64,000 nt of DNA, taken from assembly GCA_026008535.1 (NCBI GenBank), contig BRKX01000002.1, positions 59,889,170 to 59,953,169 of the forward strand, read 5' to 3'. The position numbers and the translations under genes are program-made. The stretch is from Perilla frutescens (Eukaryota > Streptophyta > Magnoliopsida > Lamiales > Lamiaceae). Shown here piece by piece: positions 36,000 to 48,382 of the stretch (position 1 is the first letter of the stretch; every line of letters begins with the position of its first letter). The notes below the pieces were generated by a model, which saw nothing but the letters and a program-made list of their open reading frames with translations, searched no databases and was not told the DNA's origin.

Positions 36000-38522
36000 T
36001 GTAACGCCCCGATCCCGGAAGAATAGTGACAAGGGACCGGTGCGCTACTGGGGAAAGGGGGAAGGGGTTGTGGTATAAAAATAATCAAAGAAATAGGGTT
36101 AGTGCCCCAAACACTTGGGCAGCATAACCTCTATAACTGGAATTTAACCACGCTCTAAAGCGTCTTAGAAGGAACTCGTATCAATGATCAATCATCAAAG
36201 GGAACTTATCCCGCCAATTAATTGTAAAGACAGATCTCAATAACAAACACAAATCATATTATGATTCAAACAACTGGAAACAAACTATATCAGAGTGAAC
36301 GGAACAAGCGTGGAGCATCTTTAATAAACTCAAGTAAATTATTTCAAGTACTTCTTTGTTTAGAGTATCTAAGATCTCTAAACAACGCAAAAAGAGCAAA
36401 ACATATATCAACAAAAACACAGCCCTTGCCTCAGCTACGTCATCTTCTCAACCTGAAAATATTTAGAAAAGATTTGGGCTGAGTACTAGCGTACCCAGTG
36501 GGCAGATTTTGATAAACAGTTCACAATCATTTTATAAATATGAATATCGTATCCACACAAGTATAACAATGGAAAGGTTTCAAATCTCAAAAGCATTCCA
36601 TGTATACAAAGCTTCTTTTAACCTTACTTGCACGCTCTATCTCACTGTCCCTTCCTACAGTGTCTTAACTTATATACACGTCCTCCAACCCAACTGTCTA
36701 ATAAAGGATAGTGTATACGGTTCCAAAGCTTTAAGGATCCGAACTCGAGTCTAGTTAAGCACTCAATGTTTTCGTAGGATTCTAGCGAACGCGAACAGTG
36801 AGCTAAAATATTTTGATACAGATATTCATGCTTCATAATTGATAAACAGTTGAGCTTATTAGCTGAACATAAATTTGAGAAAAATATAGCCCACCTGGAT
36901 GACGAGCACATGGCGGCACAATAACTTCAAAAATGGTTCATTAATCCTAGCAGGCTCTGCAGGTCCTACAAGGGTCGATCTTCGACTCAGAATAATCGCT
37001 ATATTTTCGGGAATTAATCTACTGTAATTTGGGCTATTATTAAGTTTTATTCTTTTAAAAATATATCACACGACTCTAGAGACCTCGTATGCATTTACCG
37101 CAAAAGAGAATAATTTCTAAAATATTATTTTTGATTTATTGGAATCAAAAGATTTGGCAGAGGTCACTTTTCATAATTTGTCATTTTAATCGATTTCTAT
37201 CAGATTTGTACCACGACACTTTTTAACCGATCAAAAATTACGAAAATATTCAGGGACCATCCTATATATACCAAGACTATAGTTTGAGAGTTTTAGATTT
37301 TTTTCAATAACACATGCTCCCGGTACAAAAATAACTGCTTAAATTAAATAATCGATATTTTTCAAAACTCATCCAAATATTACGAAATTCGACAGGCATA
37401 TAGGAAATATTATTTCGAGCAACTTTCATGAACAAACTTTTTCGATTTGAGGGTCCGAAAAGGCCGAAATTCAAGGATTACAGCAGCAGTTCGGCAACGA
37501 TTGTATTTTCTGTTTTCCGGTGATTTCGCCGGTTTCCGGCCATCGGACGGGAACGAGATCAAAAGACGAAACGTAGAGCACATAAAGATACATGGCATAC
37601 TAAAATTTGAGCTAAAAAGGACGAGAAATGGACCGATACGACGACGACGAAAACGGATGGCTGTGGGGATGGTATCTCGGTGATGGCAGCAGCTATGGCT
37701 GCTCGCCGGCGCTTCGGCGACGGCAAGGCGGCGGCGGCACGGCGGAGGGAAGGCGGCGGCAAAGCAGCGGGATGGCAGCAGCAGGTGGTGGCTCCTCCTT
37801 CACTCTCTCTCTCCCTCTCCCTCTCCCTCTCTCGGCCCTCATCTCTCTCGCTCAACTCTCTCTTTTCTTTCTCTCTATTGTTCTTTGTTTCTTTCTTTTG
37901 TTTCACATGGCAGATGCCAATCGAGCAAGTGGGGGGGATGGCTTTTGATCCAAAACGGGGGCTGGTGATAAGGATCAATGGGGGATGGTTATCTAGTTAT
38001 TTATTAGGTTATTTTTAATATGATATTGATAAAATATTATTTTTTTTTCTATTTTGGACTCGATTTAAAAGCTGCTTTATTTTATTGGGAGTTCAATTAA
38101 TCTTGCATTATAAATCTAAAAATACCGGGAGGTTCATTGGGTTATTTCTTATTAAATCAATTCAAAATGGTATACCGAAAATATCATTTGATAATAAAAC
38201 GAGAAAAGATTTCTTTTTAAATTAAATAAAAATTACTATTTATTTTACCAAAAATATTGCCAAGAGTTCGTTTGACCTCTAAATAAAATTTTAAAAGTAT
38301 CATTGAATTTCTCAGGTCGTTCTATTTCCATGAAAATCATTATTGGCCACGCGTCAAAAATATTCCAACTATAATATTTTTTTTTTAAAAATCTTAAATA
38401 ATACCTAAAGTCGCGTTTTTTTGTTATCTATTTTACTTTATTTTAGCTCCAATAATTTTTTGTAGCCTTCTAAATAAATTTAGAAAACTTTTAACTATAA
38501 TCTAAAAATACGAGGTGTTACA
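36000..38522. mobile_element. solo LTR, 2.5 kb, with TAACG target duplication
   Basis: It begins TGTAACGCCCCG and ends CGAGGTGTTACA. TAACG directly flanks both sides (35995-35999 and 38523-38527). TG...CA tips with a 5-bp duplication fit an LTR left after LTR-LTR recombination; similar termini occur in large chromovirus-type plant LTRs. It contains a GC-rich patch (37640-37780) and a CTCTC microsatellite (37800-37860). Open frames inside (for example 37559-37978 minus) are low-complexity translations, not genes. Orientation is not decided. Confidence 0.75.
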
Positions 38523-38579
38523 TAACGACTGTTAAGTTGAATAACGGAAAGCGACGCACGTGACTCACATGCATTATTG

Positions 38580-39468
38580 TGAGTATTGCAGTAATAGTGA
38601 TGAATTTGATGATTATTTGGTGCAAAATGATCAAGTATGTGCTTGGAGAGCTAAATGGGGACCGATTAGGCTTTTGGACCAGATATAAAGAGCAAAGCCC
38701 ATGATAATTGATGGAAATATATCAACATGATCTAAATGGGTGATTGAAGAGCCTAGGAAGATGGATAATCAAGCTAGGAGCGTTGTGCTAGTTGAATCGG
38801 ATCAATCGGACGAGAAATGAGTGAGAGCGGACTGTTTTAGTAAAGCCTGCGCACGCAAGGTCGACCCGACCAACCACTCGACCCAAAAGACCATTTTTGC
38901 ACATGGTCAGGTTGACCTGGGGGGTCAACTAAAACCACTCGACGCCCATTAGTTGACCCGAACGGAAATATTTTGGGATTTTCGAGGCTTTTCACAACTT
39001 TAGACTTATTTTAATCATATGATTCCCTCCAACACTATAAATAACCTCTCTACTCATTAGAAAAGAGACATACAAAAGTATATACAAATATACACAATAC
39101 AATTTAGTGAAATAAGATGTGAAGAGGTGAATACAATTATAGAGGCACAACACCCAGTGAAGTGCATGTTCATTATAACAAGACATATGTTCATGAGAAC
39201 ATTCTGATAACAATGAAGTGATTTTCCACCATTGATAAATTAAATAAGGTTAAATAGTCAATAAATCTATCCTAAAATCCCCCAGCTGATTATCTTTTTG
39301 CTTTTGAAGTATTTATTTACATATTTTTAATTCTATTATTTGAGTATCTAGAGATTAATTAGGTGTCTATATTTTAGTACTCATATTGTTATTTGCCATA
39401 GATACGATACTCTTACTCACTATGTATTACAATTACACAGTGCACTTATGGATGTTTTTGCTGCCAAG
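38580..39468 (+). repeat. LTR-like fragment related to 30904-32393
   Basis: It shares GTGATGAATTTG, GTGCAAAATGATCAA, GGTCGACCCGACC-type blocks, TGATTTTCCACC and the tail GATACGATACTCTTACTCACT...GTGCACTTATGG with the other copy. About the first 110 bases of the longer copy are missing. CACTATAAATAACC (39023 on) contains a likely TATA box of the LTR. Confidence 0.55.
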
Positions 39469-40536
39469 AAAATAGTGGTCAAAAAGTCATGTACGTCAAT
39501 CATCAATCGATGAAGATCAAAGCTCGTACTCAACCTTGACATTCGATCTGAGGTTCCACCTCCTGTTATTGAGGCACCATTAATCACGATCTCCACATCA
39601 AGAATCAACCATTGTTCCTGAATCACGATCTCTACCTCCTGTTCAGACACAGGGGGAGTCAGACTCTTAAGAAAACATTCCTTTAAAAGAGAGATTCAAG
39701 ATGATCCATTGAAAGACAGAAAATAGCAAACAAATTGATTACACTGAGTCAACATCAGAAGCCCTTGAACCACATCTATTTTATATGTTTTATCCATGAC
39801 CATCCAACCACAACATTATATATGATTAATTTATTTTATTTTATTTTAAGATTAAAATATTACTTGTAATAAAAATAATATAAAAAATTATAATTATAAC
39901 AAAAAAATGAAAATATTCCAAAAAGGAAAATCGAACAATAAATAGCTAATACCAAAAATATTACAAACTAAATTAATAACATAAATTACAATATGATTCA
40001 CAATAATTAAATTACATTTTCTAAAATTATACCAAGTAAACGACTTTTCCTAAAATTACAAAAAATAAAATCACACTCATTAAAACACATTTTCTAAAAT
40101 TATCTAAAATAAAATCACACTCATTAAACGATATTTCCTAAAATTACATAAAAATAAAAAATTATTGTTTGGATATATAAAAAATTAGAGAAAAAATAGA
40201 TAATTTTAAAGTGTGTTGGAAACTTGGAATATAATAAAATTAATGTCTATTTGTAGAGAATGAAAAATATATGAATTTTGGTATATTTTTATTATATATA
40301 TAAAAAAATATATCAATTTTATTTATATATCAAAATAAAACTAATTGACCAATAGGATGGAGACACTTGTCTCCATTCCATTGAGCACCAAAGGTCAAAA
40401 ATGGGTGATGGTGGTCGACCATCACTTTTTTCATTTCATCAATTTTCCTTTTTTTTTAATGATATGGCAGGCGACCACAAGGATTGTGGTCCCCGTTAAT
40501 GATAGTCTTACTAAAATATATAGTTTGTGTTTGCAG
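39469..40536. other. AT-rich interior of the TIR element
   Basis: No coding sequence is recognised. Around 40022-40160 a CTAAAATTA..AAATAAAATCACACTCATTAAA block is repeated two or three times. Confidence 0.5.
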
Positions 40537-40639
40537 TGAATTTCAAGATATTTTTGATGTTGATCATTTTATTAGTTCCTTGAGAGATGAAGTTCGGATA
40601 CTCAAGGAGCTACCCCCAAGGGTCAAGAGCAGAGTAGAG
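40537..40639 (+). pseudogene. captured exon of a plant O-fucosyltransferase family protein
   Basis: The 103 bp translate to EFQDIFDVDHFISSL and RDEVRILKELPPRVKSRVE, a motif I recognise from the N-terminal part of plant GDP-fucose protein O-fucosyltransferase-like proteins. It is preceded by an acceptor-like TTGTGTTTGCAG and followed by donor-like GTATAT, so it looks like a genomic exon with flanking intron borders. No other exon of such a gene is near. Its position inside a terminal-inverted-repeat element suggests transduplication. Confidence 0.7.
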
Positions 40640-40945
40640 GTATATATAGATGTATGTTGGTGGGATCCTTTCAAAAATATATAAAATCTTCCTCTAAAAC
40701 AATAGTAAAATCGCTCAAATTTCCATTCATAAATTGTTACATATATTCTGGAAAAAATTCTTTTGGACCAAAATTGACATATTTTTTATCGGATAACGTC
40801 ACGACATGACTAAAAATGATAATTCAAAACTTTTGGGAACAAAATAGATTGCGTTCAGACCAAAATTGAGAGTAGTATGTCCCATGAGACCAAAAGTGAA
40901 TTTTTTTTTGGTTGTGGACCTAGAGAAGTTAAATACATATGTAAC

Positions 40946-40952
40946 TATAAAA
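40946..40952 (+). promoter_or_regulatory. candidate TATA box of second receptor kinase
   Basis: TATAAAA lies 51 bp before the start codon at 41003 and about 40 bp past the end of the TIR element, a plausible core promoter spacing with a short leader. Confidence 0.45.
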
Positions 40953-41002
40953 GTAGCAGCAAATTAAAATCTTCCTTGCCATCCCATAGTCGATCATACA
41001 CA

Positions 41003-44000
41003 ATGAACACTAAGTCAGCCTTTAATTTTGTTTTTGGTGTGCACTATCACCATCAATATTTCAATATTCTGTATTTTATCTTCCTTTTAGCTTGTGTATG
41101 TTTGAGCTTGAAAACAGATAGCACAGCAGAAGCCGGCCGTATAGTTTTAAAGTATCCGGATAGCATAGAATCCCGAGGTAAGGTGTTCAAACTGGGATTC
41201 TTCCGCCCCGGCAACACCTCTAACATCTACTTAGGTGTTTTCTACTCTGTTTCTGAGGAAACACTGGTATGGGTCGCCAACAGAGACAGACCGGTACCCC
41301 TCCATCTTTCTTCCGGCGCTGCACTAACTATATCCAAAGACGGCGGTGACCTCCTATTCCTCGACGGAACTAATCAAACCGTCTGGTCAACCAACCAGAC
41401 CATGCGCAGCTATGAACAAATCAAAACTACTAGTCGTAGTAGTAGTGCTCAAATTCTGGACTCTGGAAATCTTGTTTTGCGGGACGATGCAACCGGAGCC
41501 ACAATATGGGAGTCCTTTTCACAACCTACCAACGTTTACGTGCCGACTATGAACATAACCCACAACATACGCACAGGCGAGAGGGTGCTGCTGTCGTCAT
41601 GGCGAAATGAGACCGACCCTCGAGTAGGGCGCTTCACTTCGGGGATCGATGCCTTTTATATCCCGCAAAGCCTCACCTGGAAAGATGGCCGCCGCTACTG
41701 GAGGAGCGGCCCGTGGAACGGCCTCTATTTCATCGGGATAAAGGAAATGTTCTTTTCCTACGTTGATGGATTCAGCTATCTCAAGAACGACACTGCCGAC
41801 AATTTCTACTACACGATGCCTAAGAAAAAGTTCTTGATGAATGACAGCCTGAATTCTTCAGGTAGCTTATCGAGAATGGAGTGGGATGATACGAGGAAGA
41901 ATTGGGATGCAGTGTGGTCGGCTCCGGCACACGAGTGTGATGTTTATGGGATGTGTGGGCCGTTCGGGAGCTGTAATATCCGGAACTCACCCAATATTTG
42001 TTCTTGTCTGAGAGGGTTTGAGCCCACAAATAATAATGAATGGGAAAGAGGGAATTGGAGTAGTGGATGCAAGAGGATCACACCATTATTGCAGTGTGAA
42101 GCAGGAAAGGGAAAGGGAAAGGGAGATGAGTTTTTCAAGATGCAGTTTATGAAGGTACCTGACTTTGCCCAACAGTTCTCTACCAGCCAGGAAGATGAAT
42201 GTAGGACTATATGTCTCGCCAATTGTTCTTGCGTCGCTTATGCTCGTGATTCTAATATCGGCTGTATGCTTTGGACCGATTCTCTGATTGACATTCAGAC
42301 ATTCGAAACCGTTGGAGTTGATCTTTTCATTCGTTTATCGGCTTCAGAACTACTCGGTATATATACATAATAGATACTACGTACCTACTTTAATTTCGAT
42401 CTAGATCTTACTAATTTTGAGTACTCCATTCCATCTTAATTTATTTATTTATTTATAATTAATTAACTTCCACTAATTGTTTTCCTTTTTTTTTTATCAG
42501 ATTATCATCGCAAGGACAGAAATCTGTATGTCATCATCCCCGTTGTCGCGGGTTTTGGTTTCATATCCATTTTCATCTTTATTGCTTGGTGCTGCAGGAT
42601 GAAAGAGAGAAAAGGTGAGATATATATTACTTAAATCGTGCATTTTTTAGCTAGGTATATATATTAACCTAGCTCCCACGTAGTCTTACATTAATTGCAT
42701 GTCGTCCGATCCATATCAATCTTTGTGAAATTAATCAGGAGATAGAACAAAAGACAAAAGCATTGTTGAAGTTGGGCAAACGTTTTCATCCGATTCAACT
42801 GCAATAGTACTCAAAGATGAATCAGAAAAAGTTAATATTGGAGAGTTGCCTCAATTTACTTTTGAGATGCTTGCAAATGCAACACATCAGTTCCACGAAA
42901 ACAATCTTCTTGGCAGGGGTGGTTTTGGTCCTGTTTACAAGGTATAAAACACCACCCAATTTTAATTACATACGAAAACACATCAGTTACATCGATCTTT
43001 ACTTTGTGTTCATCGACTTGGAAGAACCAGCAATCATGGTGTTCTAGAATTTATGCCCCTGTGTTTTTTGGGTAGGGAATTCTTGCTAACGGAAAAGAAA
43101 TTGCTGTGAAGAGACTGTCAGCGGATTCTGGGCAAGGAATGCAAGAATTCAAGAATGAAGTGATTGTGATTTCCAAACTCCAACATAGGAATCTTGTGAA
43201 GCTGCTAGGAGGCTGTGTAGAGAAAGAAGAGAAGATTCTGATATATGAGTACATGCCTAATAAAAGCTTAGACGCTTGTCTATTTGGTCAGTTCAGCATC
43301 AAAACTCAATCCCTTATCCTCCATAAATTAAGAAAACTTTCTGCTCATGAGAGTTTTTTAATTTCACAATCACATGTATTATTTCTAATTAAATATGACT
43401 TTAATTCTCTGTAGATCCTTCGCATCCACCAGACAAGGTTTTAGATTGGACCAAACGTTTCAGTATTATTGAGGGCATCGGGCGAGGTCTGTTGTATCTT
43501 CACAGGGACTCTAGACTTAGGATAATTCATCGAGACCTCAAACCGAGTAATATACTACTAGATGAAGATTGGAACCCGAAAATTTCTGATTTTGGCATGG
43601 CAAGAATATTTGGAGGTTACCAAGATCATGGCAACACTGCAAGAGTTGTAGGAACATAGTAAGTACCTACGTAGTGAATCATGAACTAAGACATCCATTC
43701 CTATCTTGTACACTAGCATAACATTATATACTTTAATTTGCAGTGGATATATGGCACCTGAATACGCGTTGGAGGGCCGATTTTCTGAAAAATCTGATGT
43801 CTATAGCTTCGGTGTGCTGATGTTAGAAATAGTAAAAGGAAAAAAGAACAGCCGCTATTACAATCATCAGCTGTCTTTGAGCCTTTTGGGATTTGTAAGC
43901 CCCTTTTCAATTCCTCTCTCTCTATATATATATAGCTTCAGACGAGATTGATCTTAATTATGTTATATATAAATGATACTGGTGGATCAAAATTTAATTT

Positions 44001-44317
44001 AGGCGTGGAAATTGTGGAGTGACAACAATGGAATGAGTTTCGCTGATGAAAGAATAGCAAACACCAACTTGCAATCGGAGGAAGAAATAGTGAGATGCAT
44101 TCAGATTGGGCTGTTGTGTGTTCAAGAAATTCCTAAAGATAGGCCTACTATTCAAACACTTCTGTCAATGCTCACCCGAGAAATCGTTGAGCTTCCATCG
44201 CCAATGCAGCCGATCTTTGCCGAGAAGTGGAACTGCTCCACCACCACACCCCCCGGAAACCTGCAAGTTGGATACTCCATTAATGAGCTCACTCTCTCTG
44301 TGCTTGACGGCCGTTGA
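41003..44317 (+). CDS. full-length G-type lectin S-receptor-like serine/threonine kinase, copy B
   Basis: Seven exons fit GT-AG sites: 41003-42356, 42501-42614, 42739-42941, 43076-43286, 43415-43658, 43744-43894, 44003-44317, giving 863 residues, normal for the family. Exon 1 holds a signal peptide (ILYFIFLLACVCLSL), B-lectin domain (KLGFFRPGNTSNIYLGVF, LVWVANRDRP, ILDSGNLVLRD), S-locus glycoprotein domain (WRSGPWNGLYF), EGF (CDVYGMCGPFGSCN) and PAN (CRTICLANCSCVAYA). Exon 2 is the transmembrane helix. The kinase has GRGGFGPVYK, IAVKRLS, HRDLKPSN, DFGMARIFG and APEYALEGRF, and ends LTLSVLDGR. The ATG at 41003 directly precedes the signal peptide; an in-frame ATG at 40877 lies inside the transposon end and is less likely. 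Expected role: plasma-membrane receptor in defence or self-recognition type signalling; ligand unknown. Confidence 0.93.
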
Positions 44318-46040
44318 TATACATATTCACTTTACATATATGTTGTTTCACTTCTTTTCATAAAGGCATGTATGTCTGTTGTTTCATTTTCTTATAAATT
44401 ATCCGGCAACAAACTCAAAACTACTTTCTTACACTCAAAATACATTTTCTTATTATTATTTAATTCTATGTAATTTACCGCATCCTTTTTTTTTTCACAC
44501 TGATTTACCGCATTCTTTATTATTTAAAACAACAGCAAGCCCTCTGGCCTCTGGGCGACAAACTCAGAAACACATTTTTTATTATTATTTTTAATTTTTT
44601 GTAATTTACACCCACTGCAATAAAAATAATCTTTAGACATAATATTATAAGAGGCGACCAACGTCCTCATTTATAATAAAAAAATATTTTTATTATTTAA
44701 TTTTAAATCTATCAATATTAAAAGTTCAAACAATCGCACTTAGTTTAAAAATATTAAATAGCATAGGAATATTAAACAGAATCGCTACCCACTTTTTCTT
44801 CATCTTTTCTTTTCTTTCTTTGCAAGCCAACAGTGAATATTGCAGGATTTTGGAGTCAACAATAAATAATTTATTTGTATATTATTTTGTTTAATTTCTG
44901 TATTTGTGATGGATGATTTCAATTTTGTTCATTTGATTTAATTAATTAATAGTGTCATATATTTCATATATTATTTTCTTAGAATCATGAATTATGAATA
45001 AATATTTTGCATATATGGTGTATGTTGTTTAATTTATTTTTATTAAATTATAGATAAAATGAAAAATTGAGACCTCATTTTTCATCTCAACTCAGACCAC
45101 CAAATCATTAAGAAGGATTTGCCCTGGCAGTGCCCACCCCGAACACGTCATCAATGCTGTCTTCAACATTATAACGACCCTAAAAGTTCGGTGGCACCTT
45201 TCTTTTTTTAGAACTCATTAGCTCTGCAAAGTTCAAATAGTTTTAGCAAGAACATTTGAAATCCCTGAAAAGTAAGGAAGGGGGAAATCCACATGCACGA
45301 GATTGAAGAGGGAAGTCAACTGAATTGTGGGTTGATTTTGGATAGGCGCTGTTGTTAGCCAAGTGGAGAACGAGGAAAGAAGTGGGCACAGTTCCCGTGG
45401 AATCTTTAGATTTTTTCAATTGGTCTAAATAGGGATCGGAAAAAATATTATTTTAATGAATTTGTTAATTTGTCTAGTATTAATTTCAAAGAATTTTATT
45501 GTAGAAAGTCAGGTTGTAGCTAATCAATTTTATAGACAAGAAAATTTGAGATTTCTTGTTCGGGTTGCTGAGAAATTGGTTTATTGTAGCGATGACGATG
45601 GTTTTGCGATGTTTGGCGTGAGGAGATTGGTTTTGTTTTATAGATATCGAGCTTGTCAACTATAGCATTTACAAGACTTCCACAAAATTGCAAATTGTAA
45701 AATGGTGACCGACGACAATCTCCACCAATTAATTATGCCTTGGAAGAAATAAAATGCCGCCAGAATTCCACTACATGTTATGGAAATTGGCAAAATATGA
45801 CGCCAAAGCGAACCAAAATGCCATTCTCTTTCGCGAGTATCTACATCAGTGCCTAAATGGTGGACTTAGTCCAACCATTTATGATCAACAATTTGCTCCT
45901 CCTTTCTCTGTCTTTGTCCCCTTCTTCCTTATTTCTTTGAATCATATGATGCTTGATATTTTGTTTATATATATTTCTCGAAATCTTTATCTATACACTG
46001 TATTACTAATATAAAAAGTGTGTTATTTTACAACTTTTGG
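44318..46040. other. 3' flank and intergenic DNA
   Basis: 3' UTR of the second kinase, then AT-rich DNA. A less AT-rich patch (45105-45420, with GGCAGTGCCCACCCCG) has no recognised identity. Short frames at 45456-45665 and 45754-46014 have no family features. Confidence 0.5.
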
Positions 46041-46260
46041 TTTACCTTTTATAACTTTATTTTATATTTTAATTAAGGACAATAATGTAATTATCTAATA
46101 TTAGTTAATATTTTATTATTATTTATATTCTAATTATTTTATAATTTTGAGTTTATCTATTATAACCTTATTTTAAATTTTATCTAAGGCTAATAGTGTA
46201 ATCATCTTATATTATTTAATATTCTATTTTTCTTTATATTCTAATGACTAATCTATGATT
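46041..46260. repeat. two-copy tandem repeat, ~110-bp unit
   Basis: TATAACTTTATTTTATATTTTAATTAAGG-like sequence near 46050 recurs near 46160 with the same order of blocks (TAATGTAATTATC / TAGTGTAATCATC). Confidence 0.6.
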
Positions 46261-47113
46261 AAACAACCCTAAAAGTTTTAATCGTTAAAAACTTATCAAG
46301 ATAGCATAATCATTTTAAAATAATTAATTTAAATTCAAATACATTATTAAAATTAAAAATTTTGTACACCTTAAGATAAAAAAAAATGGGGAGGTTTAGT
46401 TTATTGTTACAAATTAATAGCAAACTCATGTAAATACTAAATATTGTAAACCACAAGTCAATAAAAAAAATCATAATTAAAATCTCATTTTACTATAAAG
46501 GCAAGATTAATTGTCTACTAAATTGAAAAAGAAAAAATAAATATATTTATAATTTTCTACCATTTTTTATATAAAATATTCCATATTCTTAATTAATAAA
46601 AATATGTCATTCATCAAATTAATAAAATTTATAAAATGCTATAATATTCTTAAAAATGTAACAATCAATACATTAAAGACACATATTGATAGACAACATA
46701 AGATAAGAAGCTTGTATTTTATTTACATTATTTATTAATTTTTTAATAATATCAAAATATAATTCACATTAATATGAGTCAGAAATATAATCTACTATAC
46801 ATAAATATGTATAATCTACTATATAAAAAGAATTTTGTAAATTTTAGTTTGTTAATTAATTATATCCCTATAATACATTTTATTTAAGTATAATAGAATA
46901 ATATAAGATAGTTACATGTATGTTTTATGAAGAAAAAAAAATCCATGTACATTTTATTAACAAAAAAAATCATTTATGAGATTTTGACCAAATTGGTACC
47001 GTACTTTCATTGAATATAATATATGGAAGCAATTAAGACATTATTATTGACTCCATTATATTAAAATATACATTTAATTTCAAATGATGTCTAAATTAGC
47101 TGTGTTTTATTGA
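46261..47113. other. AT-rich intergenic DNA
   Basis: Nothing gene-like. TCTACTATATAAAAAGAATTT near 46815 resembles a Helitron 5' tip but is too simple to call. Confidence 0.4.
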
Positions 47114-47690
47114 TGTAGAAGCTAAATTTCTACAATTACTTATATGTCGGATTCGGGCTCTGGCGACCTATATGACCACGCTTAAGCTGAAGGATATTAT
47201 AGATTTGGATCGAAAATGATAAGTAGGGATAAAGTGAGTTGAAGATCGAAGTATGATCTTTAGTTGAAGTTCTTTGAGAGTTTTCGTTCTTGCTCAGCTA
47301 TCTTCTGTGCCTTTCGTTGGTCATTCTTCATCTTTATATAGGATAAGACCATACTCTCCCTTCCAATATTCAAGGGATTTGGCGACGCCACAACCACCTT
47401 TCCCGATAATCAAGGGATCCGCCTATTTTCTAGGAATACTCTCTTATCTTCTCAAAGGTCTTTTGACCACGTTGGTATTATCCCCAACGTCCCATTTAAC
47501 CCAGTCAAATTGCCTAGCCTTCAACCTTCATGTTTCGTCTTTCTCTTTCTTCCTCAAATTTGACCTTCAGCCTCTAGTCTTCGGTCCTCGAGAGTTGACT
47601 GTTTCGACCTCGAGGCCTTCAGACACATCATTGGGCCTTCAATTTTGGGCCCTGACGAAGATGAGCCTCTACAATTGATAAAAAGTGAAA
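47114..47690. repeat. GC-richer retroelement-like patch
   Basis: A 570-bp island of balanced composition in AT-rich DNA, with TTGGGCCTTC and CTTCGGTCCTCG-type phrases often seen in plant LTRs. A TATATAGG (47336) may be a TATA box. No coding domain; identity not established. Confidence 0.35.
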
Positions 47691-48253
47691 ATGAACAAAC
47701 ATAAAACCAAAAAAACTAATTAACACACAAAATGATCAAAACAAGACAGTAAGGGGGTATGCCTCAATAAAACCTAGCAGAGTAAAACTCAAATGGGAGA
47801 ACACCTAATAGAAAAAAGTGTCCATTCTAAATAAACGAGTTAAAATGAAATAATGTTAATTTTGAATGTTGTCATATATGTATATTTATTCAGTTATATT
47901 TTAATATAGAATAGTAGGCAATCCATTAATATTCTTAATTCATAATATATTGATTAGATATGAATTATGAATTAACCATAAATACTGTATTCATGGGGAA
48001 AAATCTTTGTTTTTATTTGATAAATCAAATGTATTTTTAACATAAATTTGTGAATGTTGAATTTACATACTGTGGATGTTGAATATACAAATTAAAAATT
48101 GTGATATTATTGAAACATTTTCAAAATTATGTCGAATTACAAAATAGGTCAAATAAAGTAATTTATTTTAAAATTATATATCCCTATCAATTATTCAGTA
48201 TACTTCAATCTAAATTTCTACATATAAATTACTAATTCACATCATGAAATATC

Positions 48254-48382
48254 AATATGTGAATATTGGTACAATTAGCATGTAGTTTAGTTGGTACTCC
48301 TTTCATTTGTAAGAATGAGAGACTTGGGTGCGAATCTGAATCCCCCATCCCCTAACTCAAATATATAAATATGTGAATATTG
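48254..48382 (+). mobile_element. SINE-like retroposon with perfect 15-bp target duplication
   Basis: AATATGTGAATATTG occurs at 48254-48268 and 48368-48382. Between them, about 100 bp contains an RNA polymerase III A box (TAGTTTAGTTGG at 48283) and, 34 bp further, a near B box (GGTGCGAATC at 48327). This is a tRNA-like head, a short body, then an AT tail. It is too short and unpaired to be a tRNA gene. Confidence 0.72.

Larger units (their letters stand above)
35914..40906. mobile_element. ~5-kb terminal-inverted-repeat element carrying a gene fragment (Pack-TIR/Mutator-like)
   Basis: The left end (35915-35990: TTCACTTTTGGTCC, TACTCTCC, TTTTGGTCCCAACGC) matches the right end on the minus strand (40906-40828: TTCACTTTTGGTCT, TACTACTCTCA, TTTTGGTCTGAACGC) over about 75-80 bp. 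It holds an O-fucosyltransferase-like exon (40537-40639). Two retroelement pieces (36000-38522 and 38580-39468) have landed in it later. A target duplication is not clear; flanks TGGTGGA and TTGTGGA agree at six of seven bases. No transposase is seen. Confidence 0.65.

Noticed and set aside
37559..38018. Overlapping frames of 106-139 codons in the GC-rich patch
   Set aside because: All are low-complexity (Arg/Ala or Ser/Leu runs) produced by GGC and CTC repeats inside a solo LTR.
36000..38522. DNA transposon with TGTAAC terminal inverted repeats
   Set aside because: The 5-bp duplication with TG...CA ends is better explained by a solo LTR, although the near-palindromic tips leave some doubt.
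40877..41002. In-frame upstream ATG that would extend the second kinase by 42 residues
   Set aside because: It begins in the transposon inverted repeat and would bury the signal peptide behind a charged leader; the ATG at 41003 fits the family.
48283..48336. tRNA gene
   Set aside because: The A box and a near B box are present but no acceptor or anticodon stem pairs; the 15-bp flanking duplication marks it as a SINE-like insertion.
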